Assembly: GCA_963730395.1 (NCBI GenBank)
Contig: CAVSSK010000030.1
Location: forward strand, 124,001-188,000
Length of the DNA stretch: 64,000 nt
Direction: 5' to 3'
From: Bog-473 sp963730395
GTDB lineage: Bacteria > Actinomycetota > Acidimicrobiia > Acidimicrobiales > RAAP-2
The position numbers and the translations under genes were made by a program. Positions 49,687 to 57,853 of the stretch are shown here, one piece after another. Under the pieces are notes generated by a model. That model did not search any database. It was not told the origin of the DNA and saw nothing but the letters and a program-made list of their open reading frames with translations. Each line of letters opens with the position of its first letter. Position 1 is the first letter of the stretch.

Positions 49687-50478
49687 CTACATCTTCCAGC
49701 GGCGAAACCCGCCCTCGGAATTCAGGACTTGGCCGGTGATCCAGGCGCTCTCGTCGGACACGAGCCACGTCACCAGGCGAGAGACGTCATCGGGAGATCC
49801 CCAACGACCCGCCGGGAGTGCGTGTCGGACCTGACGAGAGAGCTCGGGATCGGCCCATCCCGTATCTGTGGGTCCGGGATTCACTGCGTTCACGGTGATG
49901 CCGCGGTCAATCAGGGCGTCAGCCAAGGTGAGCGTCATCTGATGAACCGCCCCCTTGCTGACCGCGTAGGGAATCTCTCGAGCCATCGGGGCGAGGTGTT
50001 GGCCCGAAGTGAAGAGGACCACTCTGCCCCCACCTCGTCGATCGTCGTGCTGGGCCGCGAACGCTTGAGCGAGCAACACACAGGCGCGGGCGTTGACGGC
50101 CCAGCTCAGGTCCAGCTCCTCGACGGTCACTTCGCCAAGCGTCTGGCTGCCTGAGCTCGTGGCATGGTTGGCCACGACCACGTCGACGTGGCCAAAGAGC
50201 TCGACTGCTTCCTCCACGACTGTTGCCGGTGTGCCCGGAAGGGCGAAGTCGGCTTCTACGTGCGCAAGGCGACCTCCAAATTGTCGGAGCGCCTCGATCA
50301 CGCCCGGCATGCCCACTGCATCACGTCCCCATGGCCGTGCTGCGTCGTGTGCCGTCCACGATTGGATCAGCACCGTCATCCCCGCTGCGAGCAGGTCCCG
50401 GGCAATGGCAAATCCGATGCCGGCACGCCGACTGACTCCGGTCACGATGGCGACCCGGCCAACCATCGAGGTGGTCAT
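49687..50478 (-). CDS. short-chain dehydrogenase/reductase
   Basis: The 263-residue SDR has the coenzyme motif VTGVSRRAGIGFAIA, which is longer than the classic TGxxxGIG and recalls enoyl-reductase-like variants. It also has VVVANHATSSG, the active-site Tyr and Lys in YAVSK, and PGPTDTGWADPE. TATGAT ends 6 nt before ATG 50478 with no Shine-Dalgarno. It lies downstream of the FAD dehydrogenase on the same strand, but the TATGAT box suggests its own promoter. Confidence 0.88.
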   Translation of the reverse strand: MTTSMVGRVAIVTGVSRRAGIGFAIARDLLAAGMTVLIQSWTAHDAARPWGRDAVGMPGVIEALRQFGGRLAHVEADFALPGTPATVVEEAVELFGHVDVVVANHATSSGSQTLGEVTVEELDLSWAVNARACVLLAQAFAAQHDDRRGGGRVVLFTSGQHLAPMAREIPYAVSKGAVHQMTLTLADALIDRGITVNAVNPGPTDTGWADPELSRQVRHALPAGRWGSPDDVSRLVTWLVSDESAWITGQVLNSEGGFRRWKM

Positions 50479-50484
50479 CCCTCA

Positions 50485-50490
50485 ATCATA
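50485..50490 (-). promoter_or_regulatory. -10 element TATGAT, leaderless-type promoter of SDR gene
   Basis: On the minus strand TATGAT ends 6 nt before ATG 50478. Confidence 0.5.
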
Positions 50491-50571
50491 AGAAGGCATC
50501 GCCCGACGAGGCGATGCTGCATGCCCGCGACAAGACCACCTCGACGCGATCGGGTGCGGGGCTGACACGCC

Positions 50572-52050
50572 CTAGTGCGGCGAGGAGCGCTCTGCTCGGA
50601 CTTGGGCGGCCGCGTGGCGGCCGGCGCGTCGGCCGAAGAACGAACCGTCGCCGAGGCTGATGCCGCTGGCGTAGTGGTGGGCCGCCAGGCTGGCGGCGGT
50701 CCGGCCGACGGCGTAGAGACCCGAGATGCGATGACCCGCGCTGTCGAGGGCGGCGCCGTCGGGGTCGGTGATCAGGCCGCCGAGCGTGAAGGTCGCATAG
50801 ATGGCGCCGTGGTCGACGCGCAGGTCGATGGCGCCGATGCCGCTCGCCGGCGGCACGCCGATGGGCTGCAGGTAGGGCGCGCGCTTGTGGAATGCCGGGT
50901 CGTCCCCGCGGGCTGCGGCCTCGTTGTACTCGCGCACCGTGCGCGCCAGCGCATCGGGCGGAACGTCGAGGTCGGCGGCCAGTTCCTCCGGGGTGGCTGC
51001 GGCGTAGCGCGACGCGGAGTCCGAGGATGTTCGGCTCGTGGATCACGTCGTCGGTGATCATGTAGACGAAGCCGTCGTGGTCGCGGAGGGCGTGGATCCC
51101 GATGCGACCGGTGTAGGCGTCCTCGTTGATGAACCGCTCGCCGTGGCGATTGACGAGGATTCCCCGTGCGAGACGGTGAGGCGGCCCGAGCGGCAGCGCG
51201 CACTCGAAGGCGTCGAGCCGGGTCGTCACCGCGCCGGCGCCGACACCCATGCGGATCCCGCGCCCGTCGTCGGTCGGGGTGCCGATCCGCCAGGCAGCGT
51301 CCGGGACGTGGGCCAGTGGGCAATGCTCGGCGACCATCGCCTCGTTGTGGATGAACCCGCCGGTCGCCAGGATCACCCCGCCACGGGTCCCGGATGGCGC
51401 GGGGCCCGTCGTCGGTCCGTACGCGCAGGCCGACCACGTCCCCGCCGTCGACGACCAGCGCCTCGGCGCGGGCGTCGGCCATCACGCGAGCGCCGCTGGA
51501 CGTCACGGCGGCACCGAGGCGCTCCATGAGGAAGCCGCCGGCGGAGTCGATGTAGCGCGGCTTGTGACCGCGCGGCGCCGGGGCCGAGATCTCGTCGAAC
51601 GGGTAAGCGTCCTCACCGCCACTGAAGAGCAGGCCAGCGTCATCGGCCGATTCACGGTTCGGCTCGTCGCAGAACGCCGCCCGGAACGGGACGCCGATCG
51701 AGACCAACCAGTCGAAGTGGTCCGGCGAACCCTCGCAGTAGGCGTCCACGCGATCGTCGTCCACGCCGGGCCCGAGGGCGGCCCGGAGGAACGCCGCCAT
51801 GTTCTCCGGCGAGTCCTGGAAGCCGCAGGCATTCTGGAGGGCCGTGCCGCCTCCCAGGTAGATGAGACCACCGGAGTTGGCCGACGTCCCACCGGGTCCC
51901 GCTGCCTCGTTCGACGGCCAGCACGTCCGCTCCTGCCTGGCGCGCCGCCACAACCGCAGACGTGCCCGCGGCGCCCAGGCCCACCACGACCACGTCGACC
52001 GTCTCGTCGAAGCGAACCTCGTCGACCACGAGTGCCGGGATCGGCTCCAT
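50572..52050 (-). CDS. FAD-dependent dehydrogenase (fumarate reductase/3-ketosteroid dehydrogenase class), three frame breaks
   Basis: Pieced together, the frames give one flavoprotein of about 490 residues. The N-terminal FAD motif is VDVVVVGLGAAGTSAVVAAR, then AAGPGGTSANSGGLIYLGGG, GGVILATGGFIHNE, an internal substrate domain, TPEELAADLDVPPDALARTVREYNEAAARG, and the C-terminal FAD clamp GLYAVGRTAASLAAHHYASG. One extra base each near 51909, 51389 and 51026 breaks the frame; removing them restores family-like sequence at each junction. A GAGGAGGGTG Shine-Dalgarno marks ATG 52050. Three breaks in one gene make a true pseudogene more plausible here than elsewhere in the window. Confidence 0.75.
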
Positions 52051-52156
52051 CACCCTCCTCGGGTCAGGCTGCAACGGCGGACCGCGTGATTGTGTCTTCG
52101 CATCCTTGGCCTGCACCCCCTGAAGGTGACGACGACCGCGGCGAGGCTGAGCGGTG

Positions 52157-52450
52157 TCAGGAGACCCTTTCGTAGAACGTCTGCGTGACACCCTCATCCA
52201 GGACAGCCAGGACCTTTTCAAGGTGTCCACTGGCAAGTATCAACTCGCCGAATGCGGTGTCATGGGCCTGTCGGGACGCCCACGTCTGTATGAATACGAA
52301 TGATTGCGGATCGGACTGGTCGCGCAGGATGTCGAACGACTCACAGCCGTCAGCAGCAATCATGCGTCTTCGACCTTCGGTCTGCAGGTCGAGAAGTGTC
52401 TCCTCGTGACCCGATGCGGCATGAAACCGCGTCACAGAAGTGATGCTCAT
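52157..52450 (-). CDS. antibiotic biosynthesis monooxygenase (ABM) domain protein
   Basis: The 97-residue ferredoxin-like ABM protein has TSVTRFHAASGHEETLLDLQ, GCESFDILRDQSDPQSFVFIQTWAS and AHDTAFGELILASGHLEKVL. Small cofactor-free monooxygenases or quinol monooxygenases have this fold. It lies upstream of the FAD dehydrogenase on the same strand with a gap of 106 nt. Confidence 0.8.
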   Translation of the reverse strand: MSITSVTRFHAASGHEETLLDLQTEGRRRMIAADGCESFDILRDQSDPQSFVFIQTWASRQAHDTAFGELILASGHLEKVLAVLDEGVTQTFYERVS

Positions 52451-52772
52451 GGTGGTGCCCGGCTTCCTCTGGTGGACTCATCAGCACGGTAGTCCAGCAT
52501 CGTGGTGAGGTGAGCGGCGATGTCCGATTCAGTCGAGGTTCACATGGTGTCGAGCTCGCCAGACAGGAAGGAATTGCCGTATCGTGACGCGCCTGTCTTT
52601 GTCAGGATCGTCAGAGCACCGGGTGGATCGACCTCGCATGGCGGAGAGTGCCGAGCAGCGTTGGCTCCTCGTGATGGATGACATCGGCGACCCTCCGGCA
52701 AGGCCTGGCAGACCGGCCTTGAGCCGGCCCGCGACACCTGACAACTCCGTCACGACCTAAGGAGTACGAGTC
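52451..52772. other. 322-nt gap with a possible short ORF
   Basis: On the plus strand a frame from GTG at about 52582 contains MAESAEQRWLLVMDDIGDPP and ends at TAA just before the Shine-Dalgarno of the SDR gene. It matches nothing I know and may be chance. No other feature is seen. Confidence 0.25.
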
Positions 52773-53459
52773 ATGACCGTAACGCTCATCACCGGAGCCA
52801 ACAAGGGACTCGGCTACGAGACTGCCCGCCAACTGATCGAGCAGGGGCACACCGTCTACATGGGGGCGCGCAGCATCGAGCGTGGGGAGGCGGCAGCGTC
52901 CGCGCTCGGCGGCCAGTTCGTGCAGCTCGACGTGACTGACGACGCGTCAGTCGGGACCGCCCTAAATGTCATCGCCGAACGTGAGGGGCACCTGGACGTC
53001 CTCGTGAACAACGCCGGTATCAGTACGACGGCAGACGTCAGTGGCCCCGTCGCGCTCAAGGTGTTCGACACCAATGCGATCGGACTCATCCGTGTGACCC
53101 AGGCCGCACTTCCGCTGCTGGAGAAGTCCGAGAATCCGGTCGTGGTCAACGTCTCGAGCGCCCTCGGCTCGTTCTGGGCCGTCACCAATCCAGAGCGGCG
53201 ACAATTTCACTATCCCTCCATTGTCTACGGCTCGAGCAAGGCCGCCGTCTCGATGCTCACTGTGCAATACGCCAAGGCTCTGCCCGGGATCAAGTTCAAT
53301 GCGGTCGAGCCCGGGTTCACCGCTACCGACCTCACTCCCTTCAGCGGGGCCGGGCAGCCGGTCGAGAAGGGCGCTGAGGTCATCGTGCGCATGGCGACCA
53401 TCGGCAAGGACGGCCCCACCGGCACCTTCGAGGAGGACGCGGGCGAGCTCGCCTGGTGA
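52773..53459 (+). CDS. short-chain dehydrogenase/reductase
   Basis: The 228-residue SDR has TLITGANKGLGYETARQL (coenzyme motif), VNNAGIS, VVVNVSSALGSF, and the catalytic YGSSK. The ITGANKGLG motif resembles carbonyl-reductase-like SDRs. AAGGAG lies 9 nt before ATG 52773. It is shorter than many SDRs but complete through the C-terminal Rossmann strand. Substrate unknown. Confidence 0.88.
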   Translation: MTVTLITGANKGLGYETARQLIEQGHTVYMGARSIERGEAAASALGGQFVQLDVTDDASVGTALNVIAEREGHLDVLVNNAGISTTADVSGPVALKVFDTNAIGLIRVTQAALPLLEKSENPVVVNVSSALGSFWAVTNPERRQFHYPSIVYGSSKAAVSMLTVQYAKALPGIKFNAVEPGFTATDLTPFSGAGQPVEKGAEVIVRMATIGKDGPTGTFEEDAGELAW

Positions 53460-53563
53460 CACTGCGGCGCAGCCGTGCCGCTTGATCATCCCACCGTTTC
53501 GGCGGTAGCTACTGGCCGGCAACCAAAGCCCAGTTCCTTCGCCAGCCCGGACTGCTGGGACGT

Positions 53564-53989
53564 CTAAGGAACCTCTTTGCTCCGCTCCGCAGACAAAGCC
53601 TGATTCGCGGCGCGCAGGTCGGCAAAAGTGTCGGACGTCGGTCCCGTGACTTCTCGCTTCGCCGCTCTGATCAACGCCGTCTGAGCTCGCAGTACGGATT
53701 CCGGGATGTCTTCGGCCGGAGAGGCGGTGCTTGTTTCGCCGATCACAGAGCCCTTCGCCGAGTAGCCGAGCGCTGCGGAGCCGATCACGCTGCTCTCGTA
53801 GGCATCACTGCGGGCGATTTGCTGGTCGAGGCGCTCGAGAGCAGTCAGCAGTTCATTGCGCAATTCGAGCGAGGGATCCTTCAGATATGCCTCGATCGAC
53901 TGTTCCACCGTGCCGAGGTTCAGTTCGAGGATGGCGTCCACGGAGACATTTTCGACATCGTCGGTCCGATGCTCTTGACGATCAAACAC
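53564..53989 (-). CDS. hypothetical protein, helical
   Basis: The 141-residue protein has predicted helices ELNLGTVEQSIEAYLKDPSLELRNELLTALERLDQQIAR and ESVLRAQTALIRAAKREV, with no domain I recognise. GGAGGGTGG lies 5 nt before GTG 53989. Coding bias is moderate. It is divergent from the 54150 gene. Confidence 0.5.
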   Translation of the reverse strand: MFDRQEHRTDDVENVSVDAILELNLGTVEQSIEAYLKDPSLELRNELLTALERLDQQIARSDAYESSVIGSAALGYSAKGSVIGETSTASPAEDIPESVLRAQTALIRAAKREVTGPTSDTFADLRAANQALSAERSKEVP

Positions 53990-54149
53990 GGCACCACCCT
54001 CCAATCGCGCGGTGGCCAATTTACAAACTTGTGCTCGTCCGCCGGGCCGGCCGCCGGCCAGGACGGGTAACTGCTCCCCGGTGGGCGCGACGGCCGGTAG
54101 GGTCCAGGACCGAGCCGAGCGACGCGCGGCGGACCACGGGAGGGCACCG

Positions 54150-54779
54150 ATGACGGGCCAGGGTGACGGGCAAGAGGGTGAGCAGGTCCACGAGTGGGGA
54201 GAGGCCGTGCCGGCCTCGTCCGGCCGGCCCAAGCCGGGCGACATCATCACCGAGTCCGGCCTGGCCATGACCCCTGGTCCCCTGGTCGGCCAGGACGTGT
54301 CGACCCCGCTCGAAGAGGACGAGCCCGAGCACACCATCCCGCCCGCCCCGCTGTGGGCCATGAAGGAGCGCCGGCACACCCAATGGCATCTTCTGCCGGC
54401 CCACGAGCAGCACGAGCGGATCCGCGAATGCCTGGAGGCCGACGACTACACCCTCTACTGCATCGACGACGGGCGGCACCACGCCATGATCGGCCGCCGC
54501 GTCGGCGCCTCGCCCACCGGCTGCCAGTACACGCTGATTGGCCGCATCTCCCGCCAGCGTTACGAGGAGCTGCGCGACGAGGTCGTGCTACTGGTCAACT
54601 GCTTCGACACAGCCACCGAGATGCGACTGTGCGGGGTCGTCGTCGAAGAGGACATCCGTTCGTCCAACGTCTTTGACGTCGCCGAGTACGACAGCATCGA
54701 CGACGTCCCCGAGGACTACCGGCCCGGCTCGCCGTTCCACCACTTCCGGCAGGAGCTGGAGATCACCGCGTACGGGTGA
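54150..54779 (+). CDS. hypothetical protein, 209 residues
   Basis: I do not recognise this protein. The N-terminal third is Gly/Pro/Glu-rich. The rest is a compact domain with WHLLPAHEQHERIRECL, YTLYCIDDGRHHAMIGRRVG, CQYTLIGRISRQRYEELRDE and a tyrosine- and acid-rich end. GGGAGGG sets ATG 54150. High third-position GC supports it as real. Confidence 0.6.
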   Translation: MTGQGDGQEGEQVHEWGEAVPASSGRPKPGDIITESGLAMTPGPLVGQDVSTPLEEDEPEHTIPPAPLWAMKERRHTQWHLLPAHEQHERIRECLEADDYTLYCIDDGRHHAMIGRRVGASPTGCQYTLIGRISRQRYEELRDEVVLLVNCFDTATEMRLCGVVVEEDIRSSNVFDVAEYDSIDDVPEDYRPGSPFHHFRQELEITAYG

Positions 54780-54850
54780 CGGTGGCCTGAATCCGTACGT
54801 ATCGGCTATCTCCGTGGTGACAGGGCGGGGCGGGGGATGGCGCCGACCCT

Positions 54851-54873
54851 CAGGGTGAGGGAATGTCCCTCGA
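54851..54873 (+). repeat. intergenic palindromic repeat, copy 1
   Basis: CAGGGTGAGGGAATGTCCCT followed by CGA. The core AGGGA-ATG-TCCCT is an inverted repeat. The first 20 bases are identical to copy 4 at 56840. Confidence 0.75.
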
Positions 54874-54910
54874 CGAAGATGTCGATGGGTCTCGGTTCCG
54901 GCCTTGCCGA

Positions 54911-54930
54911 GTGGTGGAATATCCCTAGAG
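54911..54930 (+). repeat. intergenic palindromic repeat, copy 2
   Basis: GTGGTGGAATATCCCTAGAG, a diverged copy 60 bp after copy 1 and in the same orientation. The right half TCCCTAGAG matches copies 3 and 4. Confidence 0.6.
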
Positions 54931-55134
54931 ATTCTCCGACCCGGGCTGCGTACTGGCAGCGTCACCGGTCGAGAGCTGTGCTGACCAGACGGAACCGGCG
55001 TCATCTCGAAGGGCTTCGATCTCAGTAAAGCCAAAGACCTCTACGAGGAACGAGAGGGCACGTGTGGCATCTGGATAGTAGAGATAGGGGAGCACCTGAG
55101 GTGCGCCAGCAGGTCGCCTCGAAGACGAAGGCAC
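54925..55134 (-). pseudogene. truncated VOC/PhnB-like gene fragment
   Basis: The fragment encodes PQVLPYLYYPDATRALSFLV and then FGFTEIEALRDDAG and WSAQLSTGD, the first half of a PhnB-like VOC protein. It then diverges and stops, so the second beta-alpha-beta half is missing. The truncation point lies within about 50 bp of repeat copy 2. It is probably a remnant left by a deletion or insertion event. Confidence 0.6.
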
Positions 55135-55283
55135 GGCTCAACGATAGTGAATGGCGCCCTTGATTTGCGCGAGACGTGCTACCCCACTGGTCTCGTACGG
55201 GAGGTCACGGATCCGGCCGCAGGGCGCCACGGTGCGGGCGTAGCGGGGCACCCCGAGAGAAACCGGTGCCAGTCCTCGGGCCG

Positions 55284-55289
55284 CATAAT
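55284..55289 (+). promoter_or_regulatory. -10 element CATAAT, leaderless-type promoter of nitrilase gene
   Basis: CATAAT ends 6 nt before GTG 55296. There is no Shine-Dalgarno. Confidence 0.55.
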
Positions 55290-55295
55290 GGAGTG

Positions 55296-56213
55296 GTGAC
55301 CGAGCTACGGCTGGCTCTCTGTCAATCCGCCTCCAGTGGCGATCCACAGGCCAACCTCGAAAAGGGATTGGCCGTATGTTCGAGGGCCGCCGAAGCGGGG
55401 GCGGACATCGCGATCCTGCCAGAGATGTGGCAAATCGGTTACGCCCCTTGCCCTGATGACGAGGCTGGACGGGCGAGGTGGCAGGAGATGGCCATCGCCC
55501 GTCACGATCCATGGGTGAGCGCATTCAGAAAGGCTGCGTCCGACCTCAACTTGGCGATTGTGGCGACATTTTTGGAGCGGTGGCCTGGTTCCCCTCGGAA
55601 CACCGCCCTGCTCATCGACCGGCATGGTCAAGATGTTCTTTGCTACGCCAAGGTTCATACGTGTGACTGGGGAATGGAGAAGGCCCTCACGCCTGGAGAA
55701 TCCTTTGAGGTCGCTCGGCTCGACATTGAGGGCGGGTTCGTCGACGTCGGCGTGATGATCTGCGCTGACCGAGAGTTCCCCGAGTCAGCGCGTGAACTGA
55801 TGCTTGGCGGCGCTGAACTCATTCTGGTTCCAAACGCTTGTCCCATGGCTGGCGAGCGGACCCTTCAGCTTCGGTCCCGAGCCTTCGAAAATATGACGGC
55901 GATCGCAACGGTGAACTACTCGGCTCCCGATCAAGATGGCCATTCGAGCGTCTTTGACGGAATGGTCTTCGAACAGGATGGTCAACCCAATGGTCAACCT
56001 CGCGACCAGCTCATCTTCGAGGCAGGCGATGGCGAGGACGTGTACCTGGCCACTCTCGATCTGGACGCACTCAGGGAGTACCGAGGGCGTGAGACGATGG
56101 GAGACGCATACCGGAAACCCGGGGCGTACAGGCGCTTGATGTCCGACGAACAAGGCGTGCCAGTCTTCGATCGGTCCGATTCGCGCAGAGGATCTGTGAT
56201 CACAGGGGGCTGA
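55296..56213 (+). CDS. carbon-nitrogen hydrolase (nitrilase superfamily)
   Basis: The 305-residue enzyme has the Glu-Lys-Cys triad: Glu43 in AILPEMWQIGY, Lys119 in LCYAKVHTCDWG, Cys156 in VGVMICADREFPE. Amidases, N-carbamoyl amino acid hydrolases and nitrilases share this fold; MICADREFPES suggests an amidase or carbamoylase rather than a true nitrilase. GTG 55296 or the adjacent GTG 55293 starts the protein (VTELRLALCQ). Base composition is visibly less GC-rich than in the core genes, consistent with acquisition. Repeat copies lie on both sides. Confidence 0.88.
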   Translation: MTELRLALCQSASSGDPQANLEKGLAVCSRAAEAGADIAILPEMWQIGYAPCPDDEAGRARWQEMAIARHDPWVSAFRKAASDLNLAIVATFLERWPGSPRNTALLIDRHGQDVLCYAKVHTCDWGMEKALTPGESFEVARLDIEGGFVDVGVMICADREFPESARELMLGGAELILVPNACPMAGERTLQLRSRAFENMTAIATVNYSAPDQDGHSSVFDGMVFEQDGQPNGQPRDQLIFEAGDGEDVYLATLDLDALREYRGRETMGDAYRKPGAYRRLMSDEQGVPVFDRSDSRRGSVITGG

Positions 56214-56555
56214 GAGCCGGCGCTCAAGGCCAGTCAGAGACGGTCGATCAGGCTGCCCCATGAGTGGCGGTACGTGGAGAGGGATCCCGCCGACCGCCAA
56301 GTTGTGGGAGTGTCCCTAGAGAGTCTGGGATGCGGGCGCCGAGCGTCGTCGTCCGTCCCGGCGCCTGGGATACCTCACCGACGTGAGAAATGCTGAATGA
56401 GGGGCAACCCGACCGGGGTCTCTCTGGCGTAGACGTCGCACACACCGCCGATCCTCCTCCCGGTCGCGAAGGGCATTTCGACCCTATGTGATTTGTCGGT
56501 GTAGCGCTAAGCCTGCAGTGGGGGAATCAGCCACCGGAGAGGAAGTGGGTGATGA
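56214..56555. other. 342-nt gap holding repeat copy 3
   Basis: No gene is seen. Besides the repeat at 56301 there is GGAGAGGAAG near 56540 followed by ATG at 56552, which opens only a 7-codon frame (MIDHLGY). Confidence 0.4.
56301..56323 (+). repeat. intergenic palindromic repeat, copy 3
   Basis: GTTGTGGGAGTGTCCCTAGA followed by GAG. The core GGGA-GTG-TCCC is an inverted repeat. Same orientation as the other copies, 88 nt after the nitrilase stop. Confidence 0.65.
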
Positions 56556-56768
56556 TTGATCACCTTGGGTACTGATGGGCTGTTGTCACTCGATGATGAT
56601 GACGCCGACAACAGAGACGAGTTCGCTAGCGCCGGGCGGGAGGTCACATTCGGATTCGATTCCCTCGGCGGAATCTTTGGTCGGCCTCCCGGCCTGGCGA
56701 TGCTGGAATATGCCGAAATGCGCCGGCACGAATCTACTGGTGGCCATCGATCGTGGGCAGCAGCGTAA
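56556..56768 (+). CDS. possible small protein
   Basis: A TTG-initiated frame of 70 residues, acidic near the start (LLSLDDDDADNRDEF), then FDSLGGIFGRPPGLAMLEYAEMRRH. GGAGAGGAAG lies about 10 nt upstream. Codon bias is weak and I know no relative. It sits between repeat copies 3 and 4. Confidence 0.3.
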   Translation: MITLGTDGLLSLDDDDADNRDEFASAGREVTFGFDSLGGIFGRPPGLAMLEYAEMRRHESTGGHRSWAAA

Positions 56769-56839
56769 TGGGCCCGTGAGGCGGGTGCGGGCCCTTTCGC
56801 AAAGTTGTCCCAGATCCATGAACGGGAGTCCGAGCACCC

Positions 56840-56864
56840 CAGGGTGAGGGAATGTCCCTAGAGG
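56840..56864 (+). repeat. intergenic palindromic repeat, copy 4
   Basis: CAGGGTGAGGGAATGTCCCT followed by AGAGG. Identical to copy 1 over 20 bases and to copy 3 over TGTCCCTAGAG. It lies 63 nt upstream of the GntR gene. Confidence 0.75.
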
Positions 56865-56927
56865 AGGTCACGCCGGGGCGGCCTCCAAGCGAGTGGGTGT
56901 AGGTATAAGACTACTCTCATTAGCACT

Positions 56928-57278
56928 ATGTTGACCCCTCGGATCGATCCGGCAGACCGGACTCCCCTACACGAGCAGGTTGCCTCTGAGATCCGACGCG
57001 CCATAGGGGATGGACAGGCCGAGTCCGGAGAGCGACTTCCAGCAGCACGCGACCTCGCCGCAGTGCTGGGCGTCAACAACAACACCGTGCTCAGGGCACT
57101 GCGATCGCTGAGAGACGAAGGGCTGGTCGAATTTCGACGTGGGCGTGGCGTCACCGTTTGCGGCAGTGCGGCCAGCCGCAATGCAGTGCTCGAAAGGGCA
57201 CGAGAACTTGTCAGCTTCGCCCGACATCATGGGTATCGGAGCGATGAGCTCGTTCAGATCATCCAACAGGTTTCGTGA
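56928..57278 (+). CDS. GntR family regulator, YtrA type
   Basis: The 116-residue protein is a GntR winged helix (PLHEQVASEIRRAIGDGQAE, LPAARDLAAVLGVNNNTVLRALRSLRDEGLVEFRRGRGV) with only a short C-terminal helical tail. This is the size and form of YtrA-subfamily regulators that usually control adjacent transporter or membrane-protein genes. The membrane protein gene starts 3 nt after its stop. A TATAAG box lies near 56904, giving a leader of about 12 nt at most. Confidence 0.9.
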   Translation: MLTPRIDPADRTPLHEQVASEIRRAIGDGQAESGERLPAARDLAAVLGVNNNTVLRALRSLRDEGLVEFRRGRGVTVCGSAASRNAVLERARELVSFARHHGYRSDELVQIIQQVS

Positions 57279-57281
57279 ACC

Positions 57282-57761
57282 GTGACTAACCATCGTGGGC
57301 AACCTCCACATGGGCCACTGAAAACCCGTCCTCGGCTGATCGAGGATGCACGACGACATCAGCGTCGACGTCGAGAGATTTCTGGAGCGGTTCTCATTGC
57401 GATCTTCGCAGTCGGTGGCTGGGTTGTTGGGCTGACTCTTGGCGGTGTCAGTCAGCCGGACACCGTGACTTCAAGGCCGGGCACCTCCCATTTGCCTGAT
57501 CTGCAGGCTCAGCCCCAGCGGTCGCCGTCCTCGACCGAAACGTCCTCAGCGTCGACCTCTGCATCGATGCTTGCAGCAGCATCAGAGCGAGCTGCAGCAG
57601 CCCTCCAAGCTTTACAGAGTGCGACCGCGGCTCAGGTGGCGAACATCCGCAGCAGCCAGCTGCAAGATATGGCACGGGCTCAGCAAGCTTCTCAAGCTGC
57701 CAATGCGGAAGCCCAGGCGGCAGCGGCGGCGGCTGCAGCCGCCCAGACGCAGCATCGTTGA
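57282..57761 (+). CDS. single-TM membrane protein with Ala/Gln-rich coiled-coil tail
   Basis: The 159-residue protein has a basic N-terminus (RRHQRRRREI), one TM (GAVLIAIFAVGGWVVGLTLGG, about 35-55), a Ser/Thr/Pro-rich linker, and an Ala/Gln-rich helix with heptad-like spacing ending in a run of alanines. No known domain. GTG 57282 is 3 nt from the GntR stop, so the pair is one operon and this is the likely GntR target. Confidence 0.65.
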   Translation: MTNHRGQPPHGPLKTRPRLIEDARRHQRRRREISGAVLIAIFAVGGWVVGLTLGGVSQPDTVTSRPGTSHLPDLQAQPQRSPSSTETSSASTSASMLAAASERAAAALQALQSATAAQVANIRSSQLQDMARAQQASQAANAEAQAAAAAAAAAQTQHR

Positions 57762-57853
57762 CGGAAATGCGGCTGTCTGCTCGCCGGCTCTAGGACCGCC
57801 TCGATTGGTCCAATCGTGACGTTGTGGGGAGTGCATCCCACCGACGGCCACCG

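Larger units (their letters stand above)
54780..55295. other. 516-nt region with repeats and a truncated VOC gene
   Basis: No complete gene is seen. It holds repeat copies 1 and 2, the truncated VOC fragment at 54925-55134, and the -10 box of the nitrilase gene. Confidence 0.6.

Noticed and set aside
54851..56864. CRISPR array
   Set aside because: Repeat spacing is irregular (60 bp to 1.4 kb), spacers contain genes, and no cas genes are present.
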